Both the position numbers and the translations under genes were made by a program. The notes under the pieces were generated by a model. It saw nothing but the letters and a program-made list of their open reading frames with translations. It did not search any database and was not told where the DNA came from. From the NCBI GenBank assembly GCA_028065725.1, contig JAPTVL010000419.1:1-16462 (forward strand): a stretch of 16,462 nt of DNA. The letters are read 5' to 3'. The stretch comes from Betaproteobacteria bacterium (GTDB taxonomy: Bacteria; Pseudomonadota; Gammaproteobacteria; Burkholderiales; Rhodocyclaceae). This document shows, piece by piece, positions 8,317 to 14,598 of the stretch; positions within the stretch are counted from its first letter, which is position 1; each line of letters begins with the position of its first letter.

Positions 8317-9022
8317 ATTCCTTGGCCGCGCCGTCGTTCTTGGGCGGCACGAAGCCCGCAGGCATGGCTTGCAGCGTGGGGGTGCGGTGGGTGAGCGGGG
8401 CTTCGTTGACGCTGCCCTTGGTGGCGTGAAGCTGGTCGCGCAGCTCGCGCAATTGCGCCGTCCGATCCTCGTTGCCCTCGGCCAATGCGGCATCGAGTTT
8501 CTGCGCCCAGCGCTCGAACAGGCGGGCGCGCTGCTCGCCGATGGGCAGGCCCGCCGAGCGGGTGTCCTGCCCAGGCTGGCTGCGTGCATGGGCGGCCTTG
8601 AGTTCACCCCGGCTGCGCAGTTGCGCGGCTACGGCGCGGGCGTCTGCCCGGGACGACTCGCGCAGGCGGGCAACCTTCTCGCGCACGCTGCGCTGCTCGC
8701 CGCTTTCCTGGCCCTGCACGGTGATGGGGGTGCGGTTCCTGGGGTCGAGGTCGGCGGCGATCAGCGCATCCAGGCTGGCGCGCAGGCTGGCCAGTTGGGC
8801 GGCATCGGCGCTGTCTTCGCTGCCGCTTTTCTTGGCGGCCAGCACGTTGCGGCTGATGCCGCGAATGGCACCGAGTTGGGCCGGGCTCAGGGTGCGCGGG
8901 GCAGCCTCGCTGGCGGCAGCAGTCGGGGCCTGCGGCGTGCGTTCGGTGGCTTGCGCTGGCAGCACCGACAGACTGACCAAGGCCAGCAAGGTGGCCAGAG
9001 TCGGATGGGGATGGTGTTTCAT
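8315..9022 (-). CDS. Small secreted helical protein of unknown function
   Basis: The protein is 235 residues from the ATG at 9020-9022, chosen because AAGGGAG (9030-9036) lies 7 bases upstream. The longer frame to 9061 would put 13 polar residues before the signal peptide. Residues 1-25 are a clean signal peptide (LATLLALVSLSVLPAQA, then TERTP). The mature part is Ala-, Arg- and Glu-rich and looks mostly helical (ADAAQLASLRASLDALIAAD, then REKVARLRESSRADARAV), with a Pro-rich tail. There are no Cys residues and no catalytic motif I recognise. It lies 19 bases after the toroid/LRR gene and 11 bases before the transglutaminase-like gene, so it belongs to the same operon. A periplasmic scaffold or chaperone for the large exported partners is possible, but that is only inference from context. 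Confidence 0.82.
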   Translation of the reverse strand: MKHHPHPTLATLLALVSLSVLPAQATERTPQAPTAAASEAAPRTLSPAQLGAIRGISRNVLAAKKSGSEDSADAAQLASLRASLDALIAADLDPRNRTPITVQGQESGEQRSVREKVARLRESSRADARAVAAQLRSRGELKAAHARSQPGQDTRSAGLPIGEQRARLFERWAQKLDAALAEGNEDRTAQLRELRDQLHATKGSVNEAPLTHRTPTLQAMPAGFVPPKNDGAAKE

Positions 9023-9029
9023 GCTGGGA

Positions 9030-9036
9030 CTCCCTT
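9030..9036 (-). promoter_or_regulatory. Ribosome binding site that decides the start at 9022
   Basis: AAGGGAG stands 7 bases before the ATG at 9020-9022. The upstream in-frame ATG at 9061 has no comparable site and lies inside the preceding gene. Confidence 0.65.
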
Positions 9037-9041
9037 GTCTA

Positions 9042-10454
9042 TTATGCGTCGGTATGGCCACGGCGGCCTGCGCGACTGACCGCGCCCATCAGGGCGGCAC
9101 CGAGCATGCCCAACGCCCACAGAGGGAGAGGCACGTCGCTGTCGCTGGAAGCCACCTGCGTGCTGCAGCCCGTGCAGGGGTTGCCGTTCAAATCCGTGGT
9201 GGTCAGGTTGGTGAGCCCGGCAATCGGGCTGGTGTCGCTGATGGCGTTGTTGGCTGCGTACAAGCTGGTGAGGTTGGTGGCGTATTGCAGGCCGTTGAGA
9301 CTGGTCACGCCCCGGTTGGAGATGTCCAGCGTGGTCAGCTGCGACAGCTCGCCCCGGTTGAGCTGATCCATAGCACCGCGCCCCAGCGCTTCGTTGATGG
9401 CGGTGCGCAAGGCGGCGTCGGTCACGTCGACGCGCTCGCGGCTGGCGGTGGCATCGGCCCCTTCAGCGGCCGAGAAGGCTTGCGCGATCAGGCCGGTGGC
9501 GAACACGCCCGCATCGAAGCCGCCGTCGGCGCGCTGAAGGGCAGTCAAGGAATCGAGCAGCGTCTTGGCATCGCTGGAGTTGGTATCCATGCGCAGGTAG
9601 GCCAGGGCGGTCGCTGCGCGCACGTGCGGCGCAGAAGAGGTCGTGACCTTGGCTTTGAGCGTGGCGACGGCGTTGGCCAGCGGCGTGGTGAGCGTGGCGT
9701 CGGCGTCCTTGTAGGCCGCCAGTGCCTGAACGACGCGCGCGGTGGTGTAGACGTCAGTCGTGCTGCCTGCCGCGGTGGGCCAGCCTTGATCCCCCGCCGG
9801 GGTGAGCTGAGTGGCTTTCAGGTAGGCAATGGCCTGGCTGCTGGAGAAGGTGGCGCCCACGGTGCGCAGCGCGTCCAGCGCCAGGGCGGTGTCCAGCGGC
9901 GAAGCGCGGTAGCGCTTGGCCAGGCCCCAGCCGGACTGACCCGTGGCAGGGGTAGACACGGCGGCCAGCAAGGCGTCGATGTCCTGCTGAGCGCTGGACT
10001 GGGTGGCGCGCAGCACGAGCAGGCGCCGCGCGCGGGCATCGAGGTTCTTGGGATCGTGGTTCTCGATCCAGGTCTGGCCCGCGTAGTAGGCCGAACCACG
10101 ACGGTTGGCCTGATGCAGGGCCAGTACCGCTTCGCTGGTTTGCAGGAAGGTGCGCGCCTCCGAGCTGTCGCGCCAACTGCCGTCGCTGACGGCTTGCTGG
10201 CTCTCCAGCCATTGCGCGGCGCGCTGATTGGCGCTGGCGTAGGCACCGGCTTGCGCTATTTGGGGTAGTGCGGCGACCAGGATGGCGAACAGCCAACCCG
10301 AGCGGCTCCATCGACGCGTACCTGGCCGAATCGACGGCATAACTCGCCTGAGCGACGAACGACCGGCCTGCGCATTCTCTATGGGTCCAGCGCAAACATG
10401 GGAAGCGGCCGCCACGAATACAGCGGTGCCAATCAGCACAGCACGACGAATCAT
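9042..10454 (-). CDS. Exported alpha/alpha-toroid and leucine-rich-repeat protein with a C-terminal sorting-tag-like tail
   Basis: A 470-residue protein from the ATG at 10454, which follows a strong AAAGGGGG site. Residues about 75-350 hold helical repeats like the prenyltransferase/squalene-cyclase toroid: AAQWLESQQAVSDGSW, YLKATQLTPAGDQGWP and LTALQRADGGF. Residues 370-426 are internalin-like leucine-rich repeats (LTTLDISNRGVTSLNGLQ, LTSLYAANNAISDTSPI). After CTGC comes a tail at 441-470: VPLPLWAL, a hydrophobic helix, then RAGRR. This three-part tail is how exosortase (PEP-CTERM-like) targets end, and exosortase genes lie just upstream. The N-terminus is odd, with two signal-peptide-like segments: 1-22 (ending HVCA) and, from Met39, about 53-69 (ending QIAQA). 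A start at 10340 (432 residues, AGGCGAG upstream) is a real alternative. It is the first gene of the rhs operon and probably a surface binding or adhesion protein. I see no enzyme active site for terpene chemistry. Confidence 0.85.
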   Translation of the reverse strand: MIRRAVLIGTAVFVAAASHVCAGPIENAQAGRSSLRRVMPSIRPGTRRWSRSGWLFAILVAALPQIAQAGAYASANQRAAQWLESQQAVSDGSWRDSSEARTFLQTSEAVLALHQANRRGSAYYAGQTWIENHDPKNLDARARRLLVLRATQSSAQQDIDALLAAVSTPATGQSGWGLAKRYRASPLDTALALDALRTVGATFSSSQAIAYLKATQLTPAGDQGWPTAAGSTTDVYTTARVVQALAAYKDADATLTTPLANAVATLKAKVTTSSAPHVRAATALAYLRMDTNSSDAKTLLDSLTALQRADGGFDAGVFATGLIAQAFSAAEGADATASRERVDVTDAALRTAINEALGRGAMDQLNRGELSQLTTLDISNRGVTSLNGLQYATNLTSLYAANNAISDTSPIAGLTNLTTTDLNGNPCTGCSTQVASSDSDVPLPLWALGMLGAALMGAVSRAGRRGHTDA

Positions 10455-10650
10455 GATTCCCCCTTTAAGAATCGAAAGCCCGCAATAGACGGACGCAGAC
10501 TACGGGACGAAGCATAAACGCCGAACATGACAAACAGTCGAGTAGAACAACGCGGTTTTGTGAGCCATTCGGGCCATGACCACTTCTTCCCTGTAATCAT
10601 ACCGTCATAGCCTTGATCGACCATTCGCGAATTTAGGCCCTGCAACGAGC
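10455..10650. other. Leader region of the rhs operon, no gene
   Basis: This 196-base stretch lies between the decayed exosortase-partner gene and the first rhs-operon gene. Its only clear element is the ribosome site AAAGGGGG at 10459-10466. I find no convincing -35/-10 pair and no sigma-54 site. A 64-codon minus-strand frame runs through it but has no ribosome site or recognisable motif. The promoter of the operon is expected here but I cannot place it. Confidence 0.5.
10459..10466 (-). promoter_or_regulatory. Strong ribosome binding site for the first rhs-operon gene
   Basis: AAAGGGGG sits 4 bases before the ATG at 10452-10454. It favours the long start over the internal ATG at 10338-10340, even though the long form places a second signal-like segment inside the protein. 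Confidence 0.6.
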
Positions 10651-11031
10651 TTATTCAGGGAAGATGACAACTCTTCGCGGGGTGTCAATCACCAGCGGCT
10701 GGAGCATGGCGCCCACGGTGGTCGTCACTTCCAGCCGGCCACGCGCATCGGGAAAGGTTACCTGCCCGCCAACGATGACTATCTTGATGAGATTGACGCG
10801 CAGCCGGATCACCGTGTCCTGGTGGGTGTGGTCGATGCCGAGCGCGAGCACGGTGAAGCTGTCGTCCAGCCAGAGGAGGATTGGACGGGCAAGCGGCAGC
10901 GTCGCCTCCACCAGTGCCTGCCCCCACAGCCAGGCAGCGCCCAGGCTGAGGCCGAATGCCAGCAACAGGCCAAGCGCGAAGCGGGCCGGCTCAGGCCACG
11001 TGGTGGCAGCGGTGCAGGAAGACATGGACAT
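10651..11031 (-). pseudogene. Truncated paralogue of the exosortase-associated membrane protein
   Basis: This 126-residue frame aligns by eye with the first half of the 204-residue partner protein at 11607-12221. Both have an N-terminal helix (ARFALGLLLAFGLSLGAAW), then TLPLARPILLWL against LLPLYRWEIGGL, then VNLIKIVIVGGQVTFP against LGLVRDIVVAGHLLPSG. The resemblance stops at GAMLQPLVI (HALQHPLLML in the other copy). A short polar end (DTPRRVVIFPE) replaces the four or so membrane helices that should follow. It overlaps the end of the second exosortase frame by 41 bases and has no ribosome site, so any translation would be coupled. The lost half, next to an exosortase copy that is also damaged, points to decay. 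A functional short form cannot be excluded. Confidence 0.65.
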
Positions 11032-11425
11032 AGAGGGTGAGCAGCGCGATCAGCAGCGACTGCAGGGCCAGCGTGTGAAGCGCGTCGAATAACCCGCGCT
11101 CGGCGCGGTAGGCGTAGAACAGCGCGAGGATGCGGCCCTGGTTGAGCATGAAGACGAGGGCCAGGCGCAGCGCGGCGAAGGCCGCTGCCAGCAGGAACAT
11201 GACTTCGGCCCCTTCACAACCGTTCAGGATATTGAGTCCGCCGCCCGGCGCTTTGATGCTGGCGCTGACGGGAGTGGCCGGGATGTGCGGAGAGATCAGG
11301 CGGATGAGTGCGGCAGCAGGTTTGACGGTGGCTTCATGGATGACCAGCCGTTCGACCCAGGTGTCGCGCGCTTCGCCCCAGCACCATTGCAGTAGCGTGA
11401 AGACGCCCAGGAAAATCAGCGCCAC
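10991..11425 (-). pseudogene. Second exosortase-family copy, 5'-truncated and with an internal gap
   Basis: A 144-residue frame from a GTG at 11423-11425. All three exosortase catalytic residues are present: Cys70 in NGCEGAE, Arg98 in NQGRILALF and His117 in FDALH. It is clearly related to the copy at 12199-12768. Two faults stand out. The N-terminus begins inside the first membrane helix, because an in-frame TAG lies only 10 codons upstream and a transposase remnant adjoins it there. The Cys-to-Arg distance is 28 residues against 41 in the other copy, an in-frame loss of 13 residues that removes the loop and part of a helix between them. The Arg-to-His distance (19) is unchanged. I judge it non-functional or much altered. 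The alternative is a divergent short exosortase whose true start is the GTG. Confidence 0.65.
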
Positions 11426-11431
11426 CAGCCC

Positions 11432-11563
11432 TAATGAGCGCGGCGCCCGTGGCTATGCCAACATCAATACAATGCGCACGGTGATCTTCCTCATCGCCGG
11501 CAAGCTCAATTTCCACAGGCTCAACCCTCATGCCGCTTAACCCACTCGTTTTTCAAAAGAGCC
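11432..11563 (+). mobile_element. 3' remnant of an ISL3-like insertion sequence
   Basis: On the plus strand a frame ending at TAA 11538-11540 gives RGARGYANINTMRTVIF and then LIAGKLNF. I recall this as the kind of C-terminus found in ISL3-family transposases. Only about 35 codons remain. Beyond the stop the sequence runs to TTTTTCAAAAGAGCC (ending at 11563), whose complement GGCTCTTTTGAAAAA looks like an ISL3-type terminal inverted repeat. The left boundary is approximate: transposase-like residues give way to antisense of the exosortase gene near 11432. No other part of the element is visible, so it is a dead fragment left by deletion. Confidence 0.55.
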
Positions 11564-11606
11564 TCAATATGATTCCGCAAACCGGGAAAATAATAGGCCG
11601 TTCGGA

Positions 11607-12221
11607 CTAATCAGCGTCCCGAACGCGCCCCGGCAGTGCCGCAAGCATGCGGCCAAAGCCGACAGCCGCGAGCGCTGCGGCAATGGAGAGCGCAAGCCGC
11701 CCTCCCCCGTTCAGGAAGTCCATCCACACAACCAGGAAGGCGGTCGTGCCGGGGGCGACGTTGGCGAGGATCAAATCCTCGATGCTGCCCAGCAGCACCA
11801 GGGGTACGTCGAGCATTTCCACCAGCAGCAGGAACGGCACGGCAATGGCCAGCAGCGCAATGCGACGGGAGATGCCTGCCGCCGGCCAAGCCGCGAGCAG
11901 GCTCAGCATCAGCAGCGGATGTTGCAGCGCGTGCCCCGCCAGGGTGGAACTGGAGATGCTGCCGCCGGACGGCAAGAGATGTCCGGCGACGACGATATCG
12001 CGAACCAGGCCCAGGGTCAGGGCTACGACCGCTTCGCCGCGGTTGTCGGCCAGCGCCAGGCTATTGATGTGGTAACCCGGGGAGAGCCCGCCGATTTCCC
12101 AGCGGTAGAGGGGCAGCAATAATTCGACGTAGTACCGGCCGAATTGCAGCGACAGGCCGAGCAGCGCCAGGTAGGCCGCCAGGAACAGCGCTGCGAACTT
12201 AAACTGCGCTGGTTTGTTCAC
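11607..12221 (-). CDS. Exosortase-associated polytopic membrane protein
   Basis: A 204-residue inner-membrane protein starting at a GTG (12219-12221). It has one N-terminal helix (FAALFLAAYLALLGLSL), a periplasmic-looking stretch of about 75 residues (PLYRWEIGGLSPGYHINS and on), and about four helices in the C-terminal half. It overlaps the exosortase stop by 23 bases, so the two are translationally coupled and probably form a pair. From memory a membrane protein of about this size accompanies the short exosortases of the XrtH group (exosortase H-associated membrane protein); the match rests on size, layout and position. I see no catalytic motif. A likely role is to assist the exosortase or present its substrate. 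A shortened paralogue follows the second exosortase copy at 10651-11031. Confidence 0.75.
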   Translation of the reverse strand: MNKPAQFKFAALFLAAYLALLGLSLQFGRYYVELLLPLYRWEIGGLSPGYHINSLALADNRGEAVVALTLGLVRDIVVAGHLLPSGGSISSSTLAGHALQHPLLMLSLLAAWPAAGISRRIALLAIAVPFLLLVEMLDVPLVLLGSIEDLILANVAPGTTAFLVVWMDFLNGGGRLALSIAAALAAVGFGRMLAALPGRVRDAD

Positions 12222-12768
12222 TGCCGCCGGACGCGCTTTGGCTTGCCCACCACAGGAAGAACAGGTAACTCAGCACGATGATCAGTGTCGGTGCGATGAT
12301 GCCATGCAGCAGGTCGAACCACTTGCGGTCATGCTGGGCGGCGAAGAACAGGGCGACAATGCGGCCTTGATTCATCCCGTAGACGATCAGCGTGCCCAAG
12401 AGCGCGCCCTTGAGCTTGTGCCGCCAGGTCGCCTTGAAGGCGGCGATGGCGGCCAGCAGCAGGAACACGGTTTCGGTGCCTTCGCAGCCGTTGAGCACGG
12501 AGAGCGATCCGTGAGGCGAAACGATGCGATTCCCGCTGGCCCGTGCGCCTGCTTCCGGCGCGATGAGGTTGATGGCGGCGGCGCTGGGGCGCACCGTGGC
12601 GATATCGATGACAGCGTGCTCGACTGCGGAGCCGCGGCTGGCGGAGTAGCCGTATTGGAGCACGAAGAAGAGCAGCAGGAATACCAGGGCGAAGCGCAAC
12701 TCCATGCCGCGCAAGTAAAATCCCCTGGGTTGCTGCAGGTCTGGATTAGGCGGTTCGTTCAGGGTCAT
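12199..12768 (-). CDS. Short exosortase-family membrane transpeptidase/protease (XrtH- or XrtM-like)
   Basis: A 189-residue inner-membrane protein. Exosortases cut proteins carrying a C-terminal tripartite tag (short motif, membrane helix, basic end) and hand them to the cell surface. The family catalytic residues are visible: Cys95 in NGCEGTETVF, Arg136 in NQGRIVALF and His155 in FDLLHGIIAP. Hydrophobic helices lie at about 24-40, 99-112, 120-144 and 157-174. The N-terminal 22 residues are polar and cytoplasmic-looking. The length fits the short exosortases of proteobacteria and not the larger EpsH type. The ATG at 12766-12768 has only a weak GGG-containing ribosome site. It lies 15 bases downstream of an intrinsic terminator, so expression may involve readthrough. 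The likeliest substrate in this window is the tailed protein at 9042-10454. The exact subtype is uncertain. Confidence 0.85.
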   Translation of the reverse strand: MTLNEPPNPDLQQPRGFYLRGMELRFALVFLLLFFVLQYGYSASRGSAVEHAVIDIATVRPSAAAINLIAPEAGARASGNRIVSPHGSLSVLNGCEGTETVFLLLAAIAAFKATWRHKLKGALLGTLIVYGMNQGRIVALFFAAQHDRKWFDLLHGIIAPTLIIVLSYLFFLWWASQSASGGSEQTSAV

Positions 12769-12783
12769 GGGCAGCCCGCGCAG

Positions 12784-12834
12784 AAAAAAAACCGGCCAGT
12801 CAGAAGGGTGGGGAGAGGAGAGAGACTGGCCGGT
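12784..12834 (-). terminator. Intrinsic terminator in the leader of the exosortase cassette
   Basis: A perfect 11-bp stem pairs 12791-12801 with 12824-12834 (ACCGGCCAGTC with GACTGGCCGGT) around a 22-base purine-rich (plus-strand) loop. On the minus strand it is followed directly by eight T (complement of 12784-12791). It stands just 15 bases before the exosortase ATG. It either stops transcription from further upstream or works as an attenuator of the cassette. Confidence 0.8.
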
Positions 12835-13252
12835 CAGTGGTAATTATCGCTGGGAAATGTTGCAGTTTTGTGGCAGAACGTGATTCTTGCCGAGGCGGCG
12901 TCTTCCATCAGGGCGAGAGCGGCCAGTTAACCGGAAGCGGGCCGAGCGTTTACTCCTGTCTATGCTCGCTGTTTGGCCTCCTCATCAATAAGTAAATCAA
13001 TGGTTTTTTCGGACGATTCATCCTAGAAAACTCAGTTGCACCCCGCTCATGCTTCGATACGCGCAAGAAACCGCGCTACTCAGCACGAACGGGGTGGTCA
13101 CCAATTTGGTGAAAGACCGTTCGCCCTGAGTAGCACGCGCAGCGGGCGTATCGAAGGGTTTGTATCGTTCAACTGAGGTTTTTAGGTTCATTCAGTTGCA
13201 GATAATGTTGGCCGAATCTGATGGATTGCAGGCCGCTACAACCAGGAGCCCA
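12835..13252. other. Intergenic region without a gene
   Basis: 418 bases separate the exosortase leader terminator from the lytic transglycosylase stop. The only structure I see is the palindromic element at 13022-13186. The part from 12835 to 13021 should hold the promoter of the exosortase cassette, but I cannot identify a convincing -35/-10 pair. I checked TGGC/TTGC pairs at about 12850-12890 for sigma-54; their spacing is wrong. Confidence 0.5.
13022..13186. repeat. Imperfect long palindrome, REP-doublet or MITE-like element
   Basis: The outer arms are 13022-13038 and 13170-13186, CCTAGAAAACTCAGTTG against the complement of CAACTGAGGTTTTTAGG, 15 of 17 matching. Inner arms also pair: CTTCGATACGC (13052-13062) with GCGTATCGAAG (13146-13156), and GCTACTCAG (13075-13083) with CTGAGTAGC (13125-13133). 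The centre is CACCA-ATT-TGGTG (13099-13111). The CTTCGATACGC...CTACTCAG unit is a kind of intergenic repeat I have seen in several proteobacterial genomes. Two inverted units make a REPIN-like doublet. There is no coding capacity. Confidence 0.7.
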
Positions 13253-13882
13253 TCAAGAGCGCCTGGGAAAGGCGCGCTTGTATTCCCGGTAATACCCGAT
13301 CACCCGGGGTACGTAGGCAATCGTTTCCCGGAAGGGAGGAATATGATTCCCGTATTTGATCACGTTGTTCTCGCCCGCGTTGTAGGCCGCGAGCGCAAGG
13401 CGCGTGTCGCTGCCGAACAGCGCAAGCAGGTCGCGCAGATATTGCGCCCCGGCCCGGATGTTCTGCTCCGGATCGAAAGGATCGACCGCGCCGTAGCGCC
13501 TTGCCGTTTCCGGCATCAACTGCATCAGTCCCATTGCCCCCTTGCCGGACACAGCGCGTGGATCGTAGCCGGATTCAGCCGTGATCACGGCATGTAGAAG
13601 CGCGGACTCGAGCCGGTAGGCCGATGCCGCACGACTGATCTCGCTCGAATACAGGACACCATTGATACTGCGGCGTACGCTCCGGCTCTTGCCGCGCGGC
13701 CCAGGTGGGGTGTCGGGCTCCGTGCGCAGCAGCAGGGTATAGCGCGGATCGGCCGGCGCATTGCTGAAGTGCGGTGTGCCTGCATCGTCGGTGAAGGCGT
13801 AGATATCCGCCCTGGCCGCGCCAGCCCAGGCCAGGCACAGCAAGGCGAACGGCACGAGCAGCAATGAACGTGGCTGCGCCAT
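13253..13882 (-). CDS. Secreted lytic transglycosylase (DUF4124 plus SLT domain)
   Basis: 209 residues from the ATG at 13880-13882, chosen because a good signal peptide starts there (SLLLVPFALLCLAWAGAARA, cut before Asp26). The longer frame to 14005 adds 41 residues that are antisense-like and overlap the upstream gene. Residues about 26-50 match a DUF4124 segment (IYAFTDDAGTPHFSNAP). About 80-205 is an SLT lytic transglycosylase domain: catalytic Glu103 in ITAESGYDP, GAMGLMQLMP at about 116, and ALAAYNAGENNV at about 163-174. The enzyme family cuts the MurNAc-GlcNAc bond of peptidoglycan in the periplasm. It follows the coiled-coil gene by 10 bases and is the last gene of the porin operon. 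The ribosome site is poor, so translation is probably coupled. The family assignment is firm; the link to the porin is contextual. Confidence 0.92.
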   Translation of the reverse strand: MAQPRSLLLVPFALLCLAWAGAARADIYAFTDDAGTPHFSNAPADPRYTLLLRTEPDTPPGPRGKSRSVRRSINGVLYSSEISRAASAYRLESALLHAVITAESGYDPRAVSGKGAMGLMQLMPETARRYGAVDPFDPEQNIRAGAQYLRDLLALFGSDTRLALAAYNAGENNVIKYGNHIPPFRETIAYVPRVIGYYREYKRAFPRRS

Positions 13883-13892
13883 GGCGCGCAAG

Positions 13893-14597
13893 CTACTGCT
13901 GCGCCCGCTCCGGGCGGGGGCTTTGCACGGGCTTGCCGGAGAGGGTGAATTTTTCCTCATCCACCTTGTCGCGATATTCTTGCAGCAGATTTTCCACCTC
14001 CACACGCTTCAACTGGGTAAAAGGTTCGGCCTGCAGCAACGCGCCGAACACGCCCTTGGACTGATACTTGTCCATCAGATCGACATTGAGCTGGTAAAGC
14101 CTGGTGTTTTTCGTCTCGCACACCTCGACCTGGCGGGTCTGGCGCGAAACCTCGGCCTCCAGACGCATGATATCCTGATCCTTGCGTTGCAGCGTCTGCA
14201 TCGCATCGGCTTGCTTCTTCGTCATCTCCTGCAACGCCCCGGCGGTTTTCTGGAGCTTGTCCGAGAGTTCTGCCTTGTCCTTGTTCAGGCCTTCCACCTC
14301 CTTGTTCAGAGCGGCCCGCCGGGCATTTTCCTTGGCCGCGCCGGACTCCAGGCCAGCCGATTTCTTCTTCAGCTCTTCCACCTGTTCGGCCAACCCGGCC
14401 TTTTCCTGCTCCAGCGACGATTTCTGCTGCTGGGCCTCATAGAGCTGCACCTGAACACGGCGCAGTGCCTGCCGCTCCTTCGAGTCCTTGTTGCCGGCAG
14501 CCATTGCGCCGGGCAACCAGGAACCCGCCAGGAATGCCACAACCACCCCATGGCACAACAAACGCAGCATCGCTTTTCTTCTCTTATTCGTATTCAT
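13893..14597 (-). CDS. Secreted coiled-coil protein of the porin operon
   Basis: 234 residues from the ATG at 14595-14597. The porin stop (14599-14601) almost touches it, giving TAG-T-ATG, so translation is probably coupled. An earlier in-frame ATG at 14612 would overlap the porin gene and adds only five residues. Residues 1-33 are a signal peptide (LCHGVVVAFLAGSWLPGAMA). Residues about 38-155 are a long coiled coil full of Glu, Lys, Gln and Leu heptads. About 159-215 is a compact, probably conserved C-terminal part beginning at Cys160 (CETKNTRLYQLNVDLMDKY, then EPFTQLKRVEVENLL). I recognise no named family and no enzyme motif. Lying between a porin and a lytic transglycosylase, it may be a periplasmic spacer or assembly factor; that is inference. 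Confidence 0.85.
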   Translation of the reverse strand: MNTNKRRKAMLRLLCHGVVVAFLAGSWLPGAMAAGNKDSKERQALRRVQVQLYEAQQQKSSLEQEKAGLAEQVEELKKKSAGLESGAAKENARRAALNKEVEGLNKDKAELSDKLQKTAGALQEMTKKQADAMQTLQRKDQDIMRLEAEVSRQTRQVEVCETKNTRLYQLNVDLMDKYQSKGVFGALLQAEPFTQLKRVEVENLLQEYRDKVDEEKFTLSGKPVQSPRPERAQQ

Positions 14598-14598
14598 A

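Noticed and set aside
6981..10268. Long plus-strand frames opposite the transglutaminase-like, helical and toroid/LRR genes
   Set aside because: They are shadows of GC-rich genes. The minus-strand frames carry signal peptides, recognisable domains and ribosome sites; the plus-strand ones do not.
10451..10645. A 64-codon minus-strand frame before the toroid/LRR gene
   Set aside because: It has no ribosome site, no recognisable motif and overlaps the strong ribosome site and start of the real gene.
11130..11540. A 136-codon plus-strand frame as one complete gene
   Set aside because: Its first 100 or so residues are antisense to the second exosortase copy. Only the last 35 look like a transposase tail, so it is a chance fusion across the remnant boundary.
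12844..12892. Sigma-54 promoter for the exosortase cassette from TGGC and TTGC words
   Set aside because: The GG-to-GC spacing is 15 or 8 bases where 10 is required, and the words lie on the wrong strand.
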